Assembly: GCA_005406025.1 (NCBI GenBank)
Contig: BGZK01001469.1
Span: 82,633-146,632 of the forward strand
Direction of reading: 5' to 3'
DNA from: Eumeta japonica
Taxonomy: Eukaryota > Arthropoda > Insecta > Lepidoptera > Psychidae
Length of the DNA stretch: 64,000 nt
Shown piece by piece: positions 23,150 through 36,500 of the stretch (the stretch's first letter is position 1; every line of letters starts with the position of its first letter). The notes beneath the pieces are model-generated. The model was not told where the DNA came from. It ran no database searches and saw only the letters and a list, made by a program, of their open reading frames with translations. The position numbers and the translations under genes were made by a program.

Positions 23150-23310
23150 AAGGCCAGCGTCCGGCGTGTCCGATCGGGAGTGTCCAGTGTCGCCGGCGCA
23201 ACACAATCCGCCGGCTGGCATTAAGGCCTCGAGGCCATCCGGCGGCGGCAAAAGCCTTTTCAGGGGCCATAATTCTTTATGGCCGCGGCGGTTTAAGGTC
23301 TTCGATTCGA
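23150..23310. promoter_or_regulatory. CpG-rich island with palindromes, candidate enhancer
   Basis: GC-rich sequence (CGCCGGCGCAAC, CCATCCGGCGGCGGC) carries two perfect dyads: GGCCTCGAGGCC (23225-23236) and GGCCATAATTCTTTATGGCC (23265-23284). The second holds two inverted TTTATGG/CCATAA Abd-B/caudal-like cores. No coding frame. A regulatory role is inference. Confidence 0.35.
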
Positions 23311-23837
23311 TTCGTTATTACGCGTTTACATTTGCATGAACTTAAAAATAGAATTTGAGAGAACATGTTTTTTTTTCTTAACATCCGTGACGTATAGCTG
23401 TGCTATATCTTAATTTATATTGTAGTACATAAGATACTTTTTCAAAATTTTATTTGTTTAATACAGCAGATCAGCATCTATTTGCTACATGTTATACAAA
23501 GATTACAAAACTCGTTTTAAAGTGACCGGAAGTTATTTTCTCAGTCTGGTCTAGTCTACATTTGTACTCTACACTACACTAGTCAACATTTGTAACTACG
23601 CCAATCGGCAACTAATAGTTTTTACTTAATCACCTAACTCACATACTATTTGCAAGAAAACACAAGACTAAAAGTCAGTGATAGAATCGGAATCTCACAA
23701 TAAAAGTACTTTGTAAACACAAATCAATGAATATAACGATACGCCTTATGCTATATTTAAATTGACGTAATTATTAATATAGTCTGTAGTTATATATTGT
23801 AAATAATCCGAAATCCTAATAATTAATGCATTTTTAG

Positions 23838-24118
23838 ATGTTATAAATAGGTTGACCAAAAACAATGTGAATTATTACGCAAATGGATTACTATATAATA
23901 TTCGTACGAGTTTACTGTTGGCTGGAGTGATACCTCGTCTCGCTCGAGCACGAGATATGGTCACTTTAAAAAGAATGGATACAGAATTTAATGAGTTATT
24001 TTGTCATAAAATAATAATTGCATTGAATACTATAAATCTTCCCAATAAAACGGAACATTCTGATGCAGTTGTTAAAATAATGAATGCAGGTTTTTTTGAT
24101 TTATCTCGGTTGTCATAA
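23838..24118 (+). CDS. Possible coding fragment, unknown
   Basis: An ATTTTTAG acceptor-like site precedes an open frame running to TAA at 24116-24118. It includes NNVNYYANGLLYNIRTSLLL and PRLARARDMVTLKRMDTEFN. No ATG lies near the start; a GTTTTTTT at 24089 could be only a weak donor. Codon variety looks more coding-like than nearby frames, but no family is recognised. It could be an exon, a decayed retroelement or chance. Confidence 0.15.
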
Positions 24119-24838
24119 TGTTATTGCATATTTTTTTCCATATTTATCATATATTTTCATCAGATATTTTTAATGAACGGGATGCACTTGTAGCCATAAT
24201 TCTCTACGCTTGCATCGGAAATTCATTCAAGAGACACATTAACTTAACGTCTCTCATGAAAATTGAATAAACAATTTAAAAATAATATTTAAAAAAAAGT
24301 AGGAGAAGTGCACGGTTAATGTGTGGCTTCAATTTTTAAAAATTTAAAATGGATATAAGGAGATAAACATTTTTCTTTGAATATTTTTAAATAGACGAAC
24401 GTTATTTCTAATCGGAATAAATTTGTGTTCTGTATCTGACAATATCGATATAAGATCTGTCACGTGATATCCGTATAGTGCGTATTCAAAAATATCTACA
24501 GCAAAAAAAAAAAAAACTACAGCTATGCCTTTGCATACTCAAAAATCATGTCAAATATTTCGACACACTCACTTTGTTCAAAGATTGTTTCGCATTTTCT
24601 AAAGTATATGTATATTATATTTGTCGAAGGACAATGTCTCAAAATGGGCATTATTTCACGTAGCTATAGAATAATCCTTGTTAATAGACAATAATAAAAA
24701 AGTTGCTTCCACGCCACGGACGCAACAATAAATATTAATTAATAGCACAATGGACGCGATAAAAACGCGGACTGGACACGGACAGAACGCGAATAAACCG
24801 ACTTCCGTATATGGAGAGCTAAAATGTGAACCACACAA

Positions 24839-24864
24839 AAAAAACACACACACACACACACACA
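24839..24864. repeat. (AC)n microsatellite
   Basis: ACACAC run next to an A-rich tract. Confidence 0.85.
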
Positions 24865-25589
24865 TGCAGAACCAAAAGAAGCGGTTATGGACTATTCCGA
24901 AACAAGGCTGTATTCAAATGTCAGTATGGTTGTATTTATATGCAAATTATTATATGTTTGTATTTGGTGCTAAAAGTTGAAAATTGTTCGGCAGGATTTC
25001 GTATAAACTATCAATATTTTTTAAATATATTCCACTTTTAAATTTAATAAAGGCCATCATATGTTAAAATATTTCACCTGAAAAAGTTAATATAGAAATG
25101 TTCGTACCCTTATCTCATCATAATATTTGCAGTTTGCATGTGTTGTTTACCTGTAACAGAAAATATTTTATTCATTATAATCGTGTATAAAATGTATAAA
25201 ATAAACCACGAAATGTAAAGGATTCGTTTGAAATTCAATATGTTTAGTAGAGAATACATTTGATTAAACGTCAACTTCAATTTATAATTTAGATGGAGAA
25301 TTCTCAATTTTTATCATCAACAGCTATTATTGATCATAGTATCAAAAATCAACATATGACAGTTTGTAAATTAAAATCATTGACGTTAGTCTGGTTTTCA
25401 CATCTACCGGCGCTCCGAGAAATGTGCTAATGTCTCAATGTTACAATAATAAAAACATTATTATCATAACATCGTTGACATATTACACTATCAACATTAG
25501 CCATGTCGGTGACGCTAAACCATAAGATTATACCCATACAAGAAGCGCCCGACGCGCTTAAAGAAGTTTTCACTGCAAAAATAAGATCC

Positions 25590-25700
25590 GTTAACGATCG
25601 ATGACGTCACGTCCTCCGAAATGGCCGGCGGCCGGCTGAACGAGAGGTGGCCGCGACCTCTCCCGTGGGCCAACTTTTCAGGCGTTTCCTGTTGCATCAT
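25590..25700. other. CpG-rich patch, candidate regulatory DNA
   Basis: Contains GATCGATGACGTCACGTCC (a TGACGTCA CRE/ATF palindrome) and ATGGCCGGCGGCCGGC. Open frames of about 95-122 codons on both strands follow from the composition. Confidence 0.3.
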
Positions 25701-27992
25701 CAGAACCGAAACTTGTTTCTTATCTATTAGACGCGTTACTTTTTGTGTGGTGTGCCGGGTTATTAGCACGCAACAGCTGAGGCGTATTATCCCACAATCC
25801 ATTTATCGAGGTTTGAGGGACTACGATACCCCCACCAGTCCGGGACCGACGGTTGAATGCGTTCTACAAGGCACAGAACCAATTATGAAAATTACATTAT
25901 ATGTAATAAGCAGACCTAGGAGTAGGTGGCATGTGAGGTATCCGACTTTCGTACTTAGTTTCGCAAATGAGGGTTCGCGTTTGATTTAAAATTAGAGTAG
26001 AATAGAATATTCGAATCCAATCTTACGAAGAACGAGTGAATAAACTGTAAATAGAAAGAAATAGAGAGAAAAGGGACGAGGGCTGATGTCCAAGTGCATT
26101 AATTTAATAAAAGATCGTATTGAAGTTTATAAGGAGAAATACTGAAGAACCGATCAATAAATGTATTACCTTAAATTTAAAATACTTTTTCATTTGAATA
26201 CTTGAATTTCTGGGTTTCATCAAAGGTCTTAAAGGTACTCCGCCACGAGCTACGTCCTAAAAATATATATACGATATTTTCCTTGTCAGGGCATCGGTTA
26301 AAAACTACTAAACTTATCGATATTGTGGAAAAAGTCAAACTGTCGACACGGAGTCATGCTTAGATTTATTTTTTTGAATTCTATACACACTTCACAATTT
26401 TCTTTTATTTCCTTCCATAACTTCAGACGCTCAAAGTAGTGGGCGGGTGATTTGTTATATGACCGCTAGTAATATAACAAGCAAAAAATCTAAACAACAT
26501 AGAAAGGGAAATAAAATGACAGCGAATAAATAAAATATCTCATAAGAGATGCATAAACAGATTTTAAAATGTTAATTTTGAATAAATACCTTTTCAATAC
26601 CATGATAAAATCGATATATTTTTCTAAGAGCAGGATGGAGCGTGCACGTATGCATATGGTTTTACCATTCAACATTATCCGACAAAGTTAAACGAGTCAC
26701 AGACCTTGAAGATTCTATTTGAGTTTTCATATTTTCGCCTTTTTTATTGCATAGTAGCATATTTAGATGTTTATGTTGAAACAAAACATATTATGGACGT
26801 ATGCAAGATGTTATACCTCTTTGGCGAGAGTGAACAATATTTACAGTGTAAAACAACAGTCTCCAGTAATTCGTGTATTAAATACACATATAAATATACA
26901 GATTATTACTGCTATGTTTTCAAAATTTATTAATAATGTAATTATATAAAATGGAAGGTTATAATAATTTAGTACAGAATTGAAATATTTGGCAGTTACT
27001 GCTTTAGTACTGTAGACTATGAATTGACAAATGATTATTCAATTTTTCTTAATAAATGGATTTAAATTGACATATCTGTGATAAGAGCCCTTCAATTTTC
27101 TCTCAATGACGCATGCCCCTTCTGAAATGCCTTGCGAGCATATATACCTTTCTGTACCTTACTCATACGCAAGCATGAACCGGTGTAAGGGTTTCGGAAA
27201 AACAAAGTCATTTTGTTGCACACGTGAAGGAAACGCGTTATTGATAGGCTAAGGTCGTGTTATAAAAAATTCATAGCCAGGCGTCGCCGCGTGCCGGTCA
27301 GCGGCGTTCTGCTCTATCGATTTTCCCGATATCAGATATGGCTTTGAAACGAAGTGTGGAGGTCAAATATTTGTACCATACGATCGATGTGAAAATCGAT
27401 TGATAAATGTTTCTGTGCATGCCGTAGATAAATAATCGATAAATCACAGCATTAACCGTTGATTCCTTGCAGCTGGGATGGGGAATTGTAGGGGTAAACA
27501 GAGCAGGTCGGTTTATGTGCTACATCTAGGCAGAATTTAACAAGGAAAAAGGAAACAATACCTGAAATATGTTTAGGCAGTCGATAAAATTCACAACGTA
27601 ATACACTAACGAATAGGTACTAACCCGTACATATATATTGTAGTCTTAAATATTGTATGAACTCGAAAAATTATAAATTCAAAAGGTATATAAGGATTCT
27701 GAGTTGCTCTAGCGAATGTAGCACGCTCGTAACAAAAAATACTTTAAAAATAATAATTATACTCTTGAGCCATCGATTTTTGATTTTGAACTGAATTTTA
27801 ACAGTTCATGTAATAATAATTTTAGAGACAAGTTTAGAAAACAACAATAAGTGACCCCAAAAGGGTCACAAGCTTGAGGGCTTGCGACACTTTTGTGACA
27901 GCTTATGACAAACCCGATATGTAGTGTTGGGTTAAAATTTCTGCAATACGTAAATGTGTATCAATTATTCCATTTCTGACTACTTCATATCC

Positions 27993-28150
27993 AAAATTCA
28001 AATTCAAAATATTTTGCAGGTTATAAAGTAACACTTAAAATAAGTCATAATTTTTGAGAATTTACATTTTATACTACTTTGCCACTCGTTCGGAAGGCAG
28101 TTTTCCCTCAAAAAGAACGAGCAAAAAGAGGGTACCTCTTTTCTAATTTT
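27993..28150 (-). mobile_element. SINE/LINE 3' tail (GAGTTTCTTGC family), reversed copy
   Basis: Reads on the minus strand as a GCTCGTTCTTTTTGAGGGAA block and AACTGCCTTCCGAACGAGTG, ending AAAATATTTTGAATTTGAAT. This is the same order as 10030-10208. Confidence 0.6.
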
Positions 28151-28955
28151 GTCATAAATAACCAAGTTAAATAAAAATTATTACTGAATGAAACGGCCCG
28201 GTAAGAAGTCGAGTTGGTTACGACCATGGATATTTGTTTTCTAAATATTTAGAAATTGTATCAATACCAGGAGGTTATGTATATAATAAATATTCTTTGG
28301 TTTAATGAAAAAAGTTTAGAAATGCGATAACTTAGTTTTATATTAAATACGCACCTGACTTTATGATTCGACTTAAGCGATGAATAATATATCGTAAAAA
28401 GCGATTGTAAGTTTTGAACGGTTAACTTCCACGAACCAAATAATACTTATAAGAATAAAATACTGTAATAAAGAACAGGCAAAAATATGGCGTTAACTAC
28501 ATTTGTATGGTAAATTTTAAAAGATATTGACATTCTTTTGTACGTTAAAATATTATCGAAGCTGAACATCAAAATGACCAGATTTAAAACATTCTCATGA
28601 ATTATTGCCACAGATTTTGTAAATGCATTACATTAGTATATTTCAAAATGAAGTGTTTTAATATTAAAGAAGCTAAACACTCGACTGACATAATTTTTTC
28701 AAATTTAAAGAATGTTATTAAATTTAGCAATTCTTCGTATAACGAGGCGTTTTAGTAAAAGATAAAATATAAATTTTACATCACTCAGTAGATGGCGTAA
28801 TCTACTCAGTAGATGGAGAGTAATCACAAAATTGGTATGCTATATATTGGGGTATTTTTAGATAGGCGTGTTATTATTAAAAAAAATAAATAAAAGCGCT
28901 TCATCGGCGACCATAATACAACGTTAGCGTACCGCCTCCTTAGGTCACGAACTGC
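28151..28955. other. Non-coding AT-rich DNA
   Basis: A short direct repeat CTCAGTAGATGG occurs at about 28784 and 28804. Nothing else is recognised. Confidence 0.5.
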
Positions 28956-28963
28956 CTGTGTAG
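28956..28963. repeat. 8-bp target site duplication, left copy (CTGTGTAG)
   Basis: Identical to 29102-29109. Confidence 0.85.
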
Positions 28964-29101
28964 CAGTGGCGGATTTATATTTTTTACGAGTGTAGGCCAC
29001 TTTATTTCCGCCGCCCCATGTACTTTTCTAAAATAATAATTTCCCGAAAGGTGCCGCCCCTAGGCCGCGGCCTACACGGCCTATTGACAAATCCAGGACT
29101 G
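28964..29101. mobile_element. hAT-type MITE, 138 bp
   Basis: Terminal inverted repeats CAGTGGCGGATTT and CAGTCCTGGATTT (10 of 13) are flanked by an exact CTGTGTAG duplication. The internal inverted repeat GTGTAGGCC (28990-28998) / GGCCTACAC (29069-29077) lets the element fold back. It is non-coding. Its CAG..GGAT.T ends resemble those of the 740-bp element at 9034, suggesting related families. Confidence 0.88.
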
Positions 29102-29109
29102 CTGTGTAG
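29102..29109. repeat. 8-bp target site duplication, right copy (CTGTGTAG)
   Basis: Matches 28956-28963 exactly. Confidence 0.85.
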
Positions 29110-30980
29110 TGTTGTGAGGGACTTCAAAAATATTTCGGGACGGCGCTACAAGACAGCTTAGAAAAAAATGTCTATTTTTTTTCTGGAAACACGCTTACAT
29201 AGACGTGTTTATCTATGAAAATCAAAACTTTATCAAAGTAAAAATTTACATCGCGGTCGTTAAAGCCGTTTCGACCTAGCCTTGTGCAAATATACATATA
29301 CAAGAGTTTTTAACATAAAGAAATAACATTCGAAAACACTACTTAAATAAAGTTTACATTAAAGTCGATTTCACGGTACGAGCACAGTATTTCACGAATG
29401 AAATAGTTGAATGCGGTCACGACGCAGGGAAAATTTGATTTCGAATTAAACTTTTAAACGGACAGCCACAATCCGTCTGTGTATTGTACTGAATTTTGAT
29501 TGGTTTCAATAGACAACGAAATTCGTTTTTAAACGAGAGTATCCAACGTCATGAACTGTCGTCGATCCGTGATATTAATACATAATTTTTTACTCGATTA
29601 TTTCCGCAAAGTAACACTTTACAAATAACGCAACGTAAAATATTACTAACGAATTATGTAGCTCTGCGAAGATTATATAGCGAAGTTCACCCGCAGAATG
29701 AATAAAAATCGTAGTGTCTAACTAAAATAAAACAATTTTTTTTTTAATTTAAATTCACGTATTGAAAAAGAGGTTGTATAAGTATTGTTTTTCAAACAAA
29801 AACATATTCAAACCACCTTTCTCTATAATATTTATGTCGTACAGTCAAGAAGGAAGTAGAGCGCTGTGCTTACGGAGACAAATAGGAATTTGCCAAAATT
29901 CTTGCCTTCTCCAAGTCGAGATGGAAAGCGACCCGAATACGCAAAAAAAGAAGAGTTACAGTTCAACCGGAAATATACTTATAATTTATGCACGAATTCG
30001 TGTTACGGGCGGCAACGCATCGCGCCCTCTCGCGCCGTCATCGATTCATAAGATTGTGAGGTCATGTTTTTCTGCAACGTACGCTTTTAATTTCGTCAAT
30101 TGATTAAGATATTTTTATTTTATGGCAAGTAAAGAGAACCAAAAAAATTTTATGGCAAAAATGAGTTCTCAAACATTAATGTAATTTTTTCCGTTGAGTA
30201 GGTACATCAAAAGATGTGTATGAGATGAAAAACTTTAAAACCTTCAATATTTATGGAGCTCTACGGGGGTGAAACTGCTGTCACGATTTGCCTGACCTTC
30301 TAAAAGTCGAGATCGCAGACCGTTAAAATGTCGCTGAAATATACCGAACGAGAACTGTATATGAGTCTGAAAAATAATCATATATTATTAAAGGTGATTT
30401 TAACAACATATTACGAGACTCCGTATACAAAAATAGTGCATTAAAATTACAAATTCTACTTTGTATACAGACCGACGCCATGCCGTTGACATGGGCACAG
30501 GTACATAAATGCAGAGCGCGGTTTGTTTGTTTTTCTATGGATTCTAGTTCAGTGCATCGTATACACTTGAAACATTTGCAGCTTATGGGCTTATTGTAAT
30601 GGTATTTTATTACATATTATAATCTAATGGTAATCTTTCTTTTGATAATATTTTCGCAGAAACAGTGATATTCTTTAAAACATTTTACAAAAAAAAAAAC
30701 TTTTGAAATAGCGTGCTGCGTGCAGTAGATTAATTAATGAGTTTAAGACAATCGTAGAAAATTCGAGATCAACATTTTTAGACATTTACAATTACACTGT
30801 GACCACTTTAGGGCAGCCCAAAAAAAAAAAACAAAATGTAGTGTACGTAAGAAACGAAATGTAAATATAATATTATACACTTAGCAAGCAATACCTGAAC
30901 TTTTTATAGGGTTTATCTGTTGATTGCCTACCATGGCTCAAATTCTATGATCGCCACTGATGGTAATGGTATTACGTACT
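29110..30980. other. Non-coding AT-rich DNA
   Basis: A chance frame of 113 codons (29762-30103) has no recognisable domain. No repeats are recognised. Confidence 0.5.
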
Positions 30981-31060
30981 GTAGGGGGACTGGGGCCCGG
31001 AACGGGGGTGGAATCGAGACCGAGATCAGAAATGAAAGCCAAACCGAAGAAAATATACAG
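30981..31060 (-). repeat. Partial composite repeat: minisatellite tail only
   Basis: The purine-rich GGGGGTGGAATCGAGACCGA and GATCAGAAATGAAAGCCAAA match the tail of the composite family read on the minus strand. No head is seen. Confidence 0.4.
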
Positions 31061-33190
31061 CGGCATAGAGATTAGTGAACAGAACCGTGGTAAGATCCGA
31101 CTATACTGAACTGAGGTTAAGATGCTAAAGCGAGGCTGGTGTGGATATGGAGGAATACGATAAGGGGATTAAGATAGAATGCATACAAAGTGTGAAGAAA
31201 ATTATTATATATTCAGACCAATGAAGCCGTGAGCTAGCTTTCACGATCAGATACATTTCTTGTGTTGTAACAGAATTGTTGTATGTGATACAATCATGGG
31301 TTATATACAGAATAAGCAATTTAAAAAAAAACACTAAGCACTCATATTACTGTGGATATTGAAGTCGAGAGACGTGATTCGTATACGACGCCAGGATGTA
31401 TGTCATTCGCCGCATAAATCTTTGCTCTTTTTCCTCGGTACGGTGGTATTTTTAGATACAGCCTTAGAGAGACGTCCCTCCGGATACAGCCAGGCGGACG
31501 TGTCGCTGGTCCCGTAAGAACGCCGGCGTTGTGTAAGAGTTCGACGACTCGGCGCGGCGATCGGATTTTGGGGAAAAAAATATGTACATAAAAAAGTAGA
31601 ATAAAGCGTGCATGACTTCGTCGATTTTATGTTTCGTGTCGAATTCGCACGCGCAGCGTCGCCCGAAGAAGCTGCCGCGGAAACAGGTTTCGTTGGAGCA
31701 ACTGGTCAGATGGAGAGTGCATGGTTTTCAATAATATTCCATAAACATTTCCGGCATCGAAGAGGGGATAATATTAAAGGTTTACAAATCCTGAATCATG
31801 TAACGAGGTATGATATTTAATTAAGGTGATACAATACGTAAAAATAAAAATCGGAACGGGCGTTATCAGGTGGCCAAAAGTGAGCGTTTCATAGCTATCG
31901 ATATACGCGCTTAGCGAGTTAACAATAAGTTCTAATTTTTCGAAGCAGAGGGCAGGTTGAAGAAAGGCTAGTTTAACAATTTTTTTATTTATTGCAAGAA
32001 ATACAAATAATATTTCAAAAAAGAAGCGAATGTGTCTTATTAAGAATTAACTAGTTATTGTTATTCATTAATCAAAACTAAGTCATATCATTAAATTGTG
32101 AGAGAAAAACCTCCCCAAAAATGTTTGGGAAGTTTTATTATAACTTTTCTAAAGACAGATTATTTTTTGGACATACAAAGATCCTTTAATTATCAATTGG
32201 TGTAAGGCACTGATCATTTTTTTTCTAATTTGAATCGATATTTCTAAGGATTAATTTCTTAAGTATTTTAAATAGTTTCTCGCTACTTCTAAGGTATAGT
32301 ATTACTTTAATATATTTGACATTAAAAATAGATAGAAAGAGTTCACATATAAGTTAAATGACTAAAATGATTAACATATTTTAATTTAGTACTTATAAAG
32401 AAAAAATCATATCTTTTGTTCTTTTAGTACAATAATAACTTTTAAGAAACAGCAAGTTACAACTATATAAATCTAATCAGATTCATAATTGTTCACTCGC
32501 AAATATGTAAATATTCGACCTAAGTGATTGAAGCAAGTAAGAAAAATACGGAGGTATACACGGGACAAACACGTGGCTGCATGTTTGATGACCGATTACA
32601 ATTTCACAATTAATTACAATTGTATTGACCCAGTGAACATTTAATGCAATTAATGTTTAAAATTACTTTTCAAACTCCTTCTGTTTCGAAATCAGTTTCG
32701 ATTAACTCATAAAATTAACGAAAATAACTCGACACGCAGATCTAGGTCGAGCGGTTGACATTATGCAGAGAAGGACCACTAAAATTGTCCGAACATTCGA
32801 ATTTTTACCAAACGAGTGCGCGTTTACATCGAATTACGAAATTCTCGTTTCAGTTTCAAAAGAATCGCGACATTATGCCGGTCAGAACTGAATATACTAG
32901 ATAATTTGCCAGGCCAAAGCGAACTTCATTAATAAGCGTGCAAGCCCGAAAATCTCTTACATATCACACGACCCGTGCTCTGATATAAACACTTGCAATC
33001 GGTGATTTTTTCGCGTTACATAAACCGCTAATACGAAATACCTGCAACGGGTTGACACTTACCCGATCGCGCAAAATATCATCGCCACAAGCGTGCGGGT
33101 CAGTTTAATGTTAAATTTTGTGATGCACGTCAGCTTGTGGAACCATTAATACGCAAAAGGTTTATTTCCTAAGTTATTTAGTATGTACCG
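31061..33190. other. Non-coding DNA with one CpG-rich patch
   Basis: 31480-31560 is CpG-rich (GAACGCCGGCG, CTCGGCGCGGCGATCGG). A 40-codon frame at 31612-31734 (ATG to TAA, containing RRPKKLPRKQVSLEQLVRW) follows it and is unrecognised. From 31830 to 33180 no gene is seen. Confidence 0.45.
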
Positions 33191-33191
33191 C

Positions 33192-33560
33192 TACTAGTTT
33201 ACGCCCGCGGTTCCGCCTGCGTGGACACGGCGACATGTACTGTCGGCCTTCTTTTGACAGTTCTCGCTTCAACTTTCGTTCTCGCTATCTCACCGCAGTC
33301 GTTATCTGAACGAATCGGTGGTTGTCGCTTAAAAGACAAATGTTTCACAATTATTTATTGTAGTTTTTGTCTGCGGTTTCACTCGAATGGACACAGCACT
33401 AATCCCCCAAACCTGAGCCATCAAATGTGATCAGATTTTTGATCCTGTCAGTTTCGGTATCATTCCGATTTCGATCTCGGTCTGTTCTCGATTCGAATTA
33501 TGATTCGGCCCCGAATTTTAATATTGATCTTTTTTTATTATTATTAATTGATTTCAAAAT
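33192..33560 (+). repeat. Composite repeat copy 3, with duplicated head
   Basis: Head 1 at 33192-33227 (CTAGTTTACGCCCGCGGTTC..GTGGACACGGC) and head 2 at 33359-33397 (TAGTTTTTGTCTGCGGTTTC..ATGGACACAGC) are about 165 bp apart. They are followed by the pyrimidine-rich tail (TTCCGATTTCGATCTCGGTC, TGTTCTCGATTCGAATTATG). A 69-codon frame inside is incidental. Confidence 0.65.
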
Positions 33561-36500
33561 CTTGACTTCTATGACGTTAGAGGTTTCGATTTTACATCCT
33601 CTTCAGGTTCGCAATTCTTAAAAAATGTGTTTCTAAAAAATCCCAAGTTTTTACCTATATGTATTTTATGAAAAAGATCGGCAACGGTCGCCCTAGAAAA
33701 TACTATCCAGACGAAATCGGTGGCATATTAAAAATGGTAAAATTAGCGCCCAAAAACAAAGAGCTTACATGAAAATATTGTTGTACGTCAGTGAAGTAAG
33801 ACGAATATGCAAAGATCGTACCACGTGTAGTAGTCTCTGCCTAGCCTTCTGGAAAATAGGCGTGAACATATAACGAAATTGTGTACCTATTTTCTTATAC
33901 GACAAATAATTGATCATTAGTCCGTGTTTCCTAAACTCTAATGAAACAAACGACAATGTAAACCGTATATGGCGATATGCCAATACGTGTAATTCGTTAA
34001 AATATTTATGGAAATTTAATAAAAATAAATAAAACACTTGAAACTTTAACCCGTTTTGAAAGTCTTTATTGTTATGACACTTAATCTTCCTTTTCTTTAG
34101 CTATTATAGCGAAAACTAAAAAAAAACCTCCACAACGGTTGACCTTGCAGGGCAGCGCCAACTTTCACGAAAACACGAAAAAATTATTGCTCACATTTAC
34201 AGCTCAAAATTATCAGTGTCCTCTTAAAATTGTCGTATATAATTATAAAGCAAGCTCAAATTGTTATTTTTCTAATATTTGGTCAAAAGATATATTTTGA
34301 ATAAATCGACCGATTTGAACAGGTTTTACGACAGTAGATACAGTTTTTTGAGCTCAAAAAGTAATGGAATTTTAAAACCGATCGGTCAAAAAAGGTAAAA
34401 CTATTTTGAAAAAAAATACGACACAGATATAAATATCCTTCTGAAAATGTTCAGAAGAGTCTTCTATGACCTCAAAACTCCGACGACTGATGAAATTTCG
34501 ATTTTATATAATCGGACTGAAAACAATGATTTCCGAAATTTTATGAGGTTTCAATTTTTTTTTAAAAGGAAGTTAAAAAACAATATGGATATTAGTCGGT
34601 AATAAACCGTATAAGATTTGATTAAATCAATGAAAACAAGTGTTTTTTTTTTTGTAAAATAGACGATCACCCTGAGACCATAGTTCTTATTGCATAAAAT
34701 AAGAGTGATTAAATAAAATGAGATAGAATAAAATATGGTATTGAATGAATCCAGGTTCCTCAAATCGTAGTGCCTAAGGGATATGTTAATTGGACGTTGG
34801 AAATTCAAAGGACGAGCTCTAAGTAATAAAAAGAAAAATAATTAATGACTTATGAGTGAACATCAAGGCGTCAGGGAAAATGACAAAAAAAAAATAAGTA
34901 ATATCCCATTATTTTTTTTTTTTTCATTAATGCTGAGTGTCAGCATAATTTAGTGTAAATTACGTTTAAAACTCTTAAATCGGGCTAAACATCGAGAAAA
35001 AAAATGATTCTATACAAATGCGTTGCGCCATTTGAACTGATGTAGGTAACTACATAGAAACTGCATAGAAATTTCTGACGAAACTAAATTTATCGTGCTT
35101 GCATGATGTTATTAATATTATTATTGATTATAAGCTCATGCCTGTTACCCAGAGGGATGCGCAGAGACTGCGGACGTGCACTTAGTATATACGGTCTTTA
35201 CATGTCACTATTGCTCCATTGGCATTCACTTGTCATTTTATGTAAGTTCGTTGGTTTTTGTTCGTCAAAATCATTAATCTTGTTCGTTTATTGATTTGAA
35301 ACATTTCAAAATACTTTTTTATTTATTGACCGCATAATATATAATTTTTTGAAGCTTTGACAATTTAGATTTATTTAGTTTGACTTAATATCAATAGATT
35401 ACTATAAAATGCTGTATGCTAAATTGAAATTTGTCTAAAAGTTGTTGACGACCCACTGAAAATGACCTCATCAAATGTAGCTACGAGCTGTCTCCTGTTA
35501 ACTGGTTCCATTAAATATAAAAGAGTTGTGTACATGAACTGATTCGGATGAATAAAAAAATGGATATAATCAAAATCCAGAGAACACTTGGTACCACACA
35601 ATTACATAACAGTACATATTTAAAAAGATTTCTAGAACATTCATCAACAGGCAGTGAAATTTCCATTGTACCACACATAATTAAATTATATATTCCGGTC
35701 GTCTAGTCTAGAAAATGTGCAGATCATGTTGTGTCTAGACAGTTACGAGCTGTCGATGTTTGGGCAATAGATTGCGAAATTAACACTAATCGGCAGTGGA
35801 GCGGACTTAAACGTGTTCCACGAGCTACGGTCGTACGAACAAATGCTACCACCTTTTCAAACATTAAATAGGAACGAAACCGAATACGGCTAATGGCTAG
35901 GCCGTTGGTCAACTCTGTCCTTGGCTCTAATTATGAAGTGTTAAATGAAGAGGCCAGCATGCATAGACTTGGTGAAGGGACGCACAGTCTTTTGGGAAAT
36001 TCAATAGGGAGTATGAAGATGTAAGGCTGAAGAGACATGTAATAAGCCAAAAGATTTCATGGAGATACAAGGTTGAGGAATCGAATGAGGTAGACATTGT
36101 CTATTTCTTGATGACCAATTCAGATCCGTTAATAATAATAACTTTAATAATGATTTGGAAAGTATGTAAATTAAATTATTTCGACTCGGTAAAAAGGAAT
36201 GGATGATTTCCAATCAACCTAAATAAAATTATAAAAATGGATGCTGGTTTGGACTTTTCATGGGGAAGGTTTTTATGCATGCAATCTATTTTAGCATTTG
36301 TTTCCGACTTCTTTCGTGTTCTGTATTAATGAACCGAACTATTACACAGATTGTAAAAAATTCTTTCACGATCCCAAATTTCATTCTAAAAAACTATCTT
36401 CGAGTAACATATCGGAGTTACATGACACGGCGAAGCCGCGGACGTGACGCTAATGCTTTATATAACACAAATTAGTATTTAATTGAAAATAAGATGCTAG

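Larger units (their letters stand above)
24119..27990. other. AT-rich non-coding stretch with small CpG islands
   Basis: Contains an (AC)n run at 24839-24864, a CpG-rich patch at 25590-25690 (ATGGCCGGCGGCCGGCTGAA) and one at 27280-27320 followed by several ATCGAT-type sites. No supported gene. Confidence 0.5.

Noticed and set aside
24656..25041. Frames with CVCVCV or HTHTHT runs
   Set aside because: They are translations of the (AC)n microsatellite.
25515..25989. Overlapping 95- and 122-codon frames on opposite strands
   Set aside because: Both follow from the CpG-rich patch, where stop codons are rare; no domain is recognised in either.
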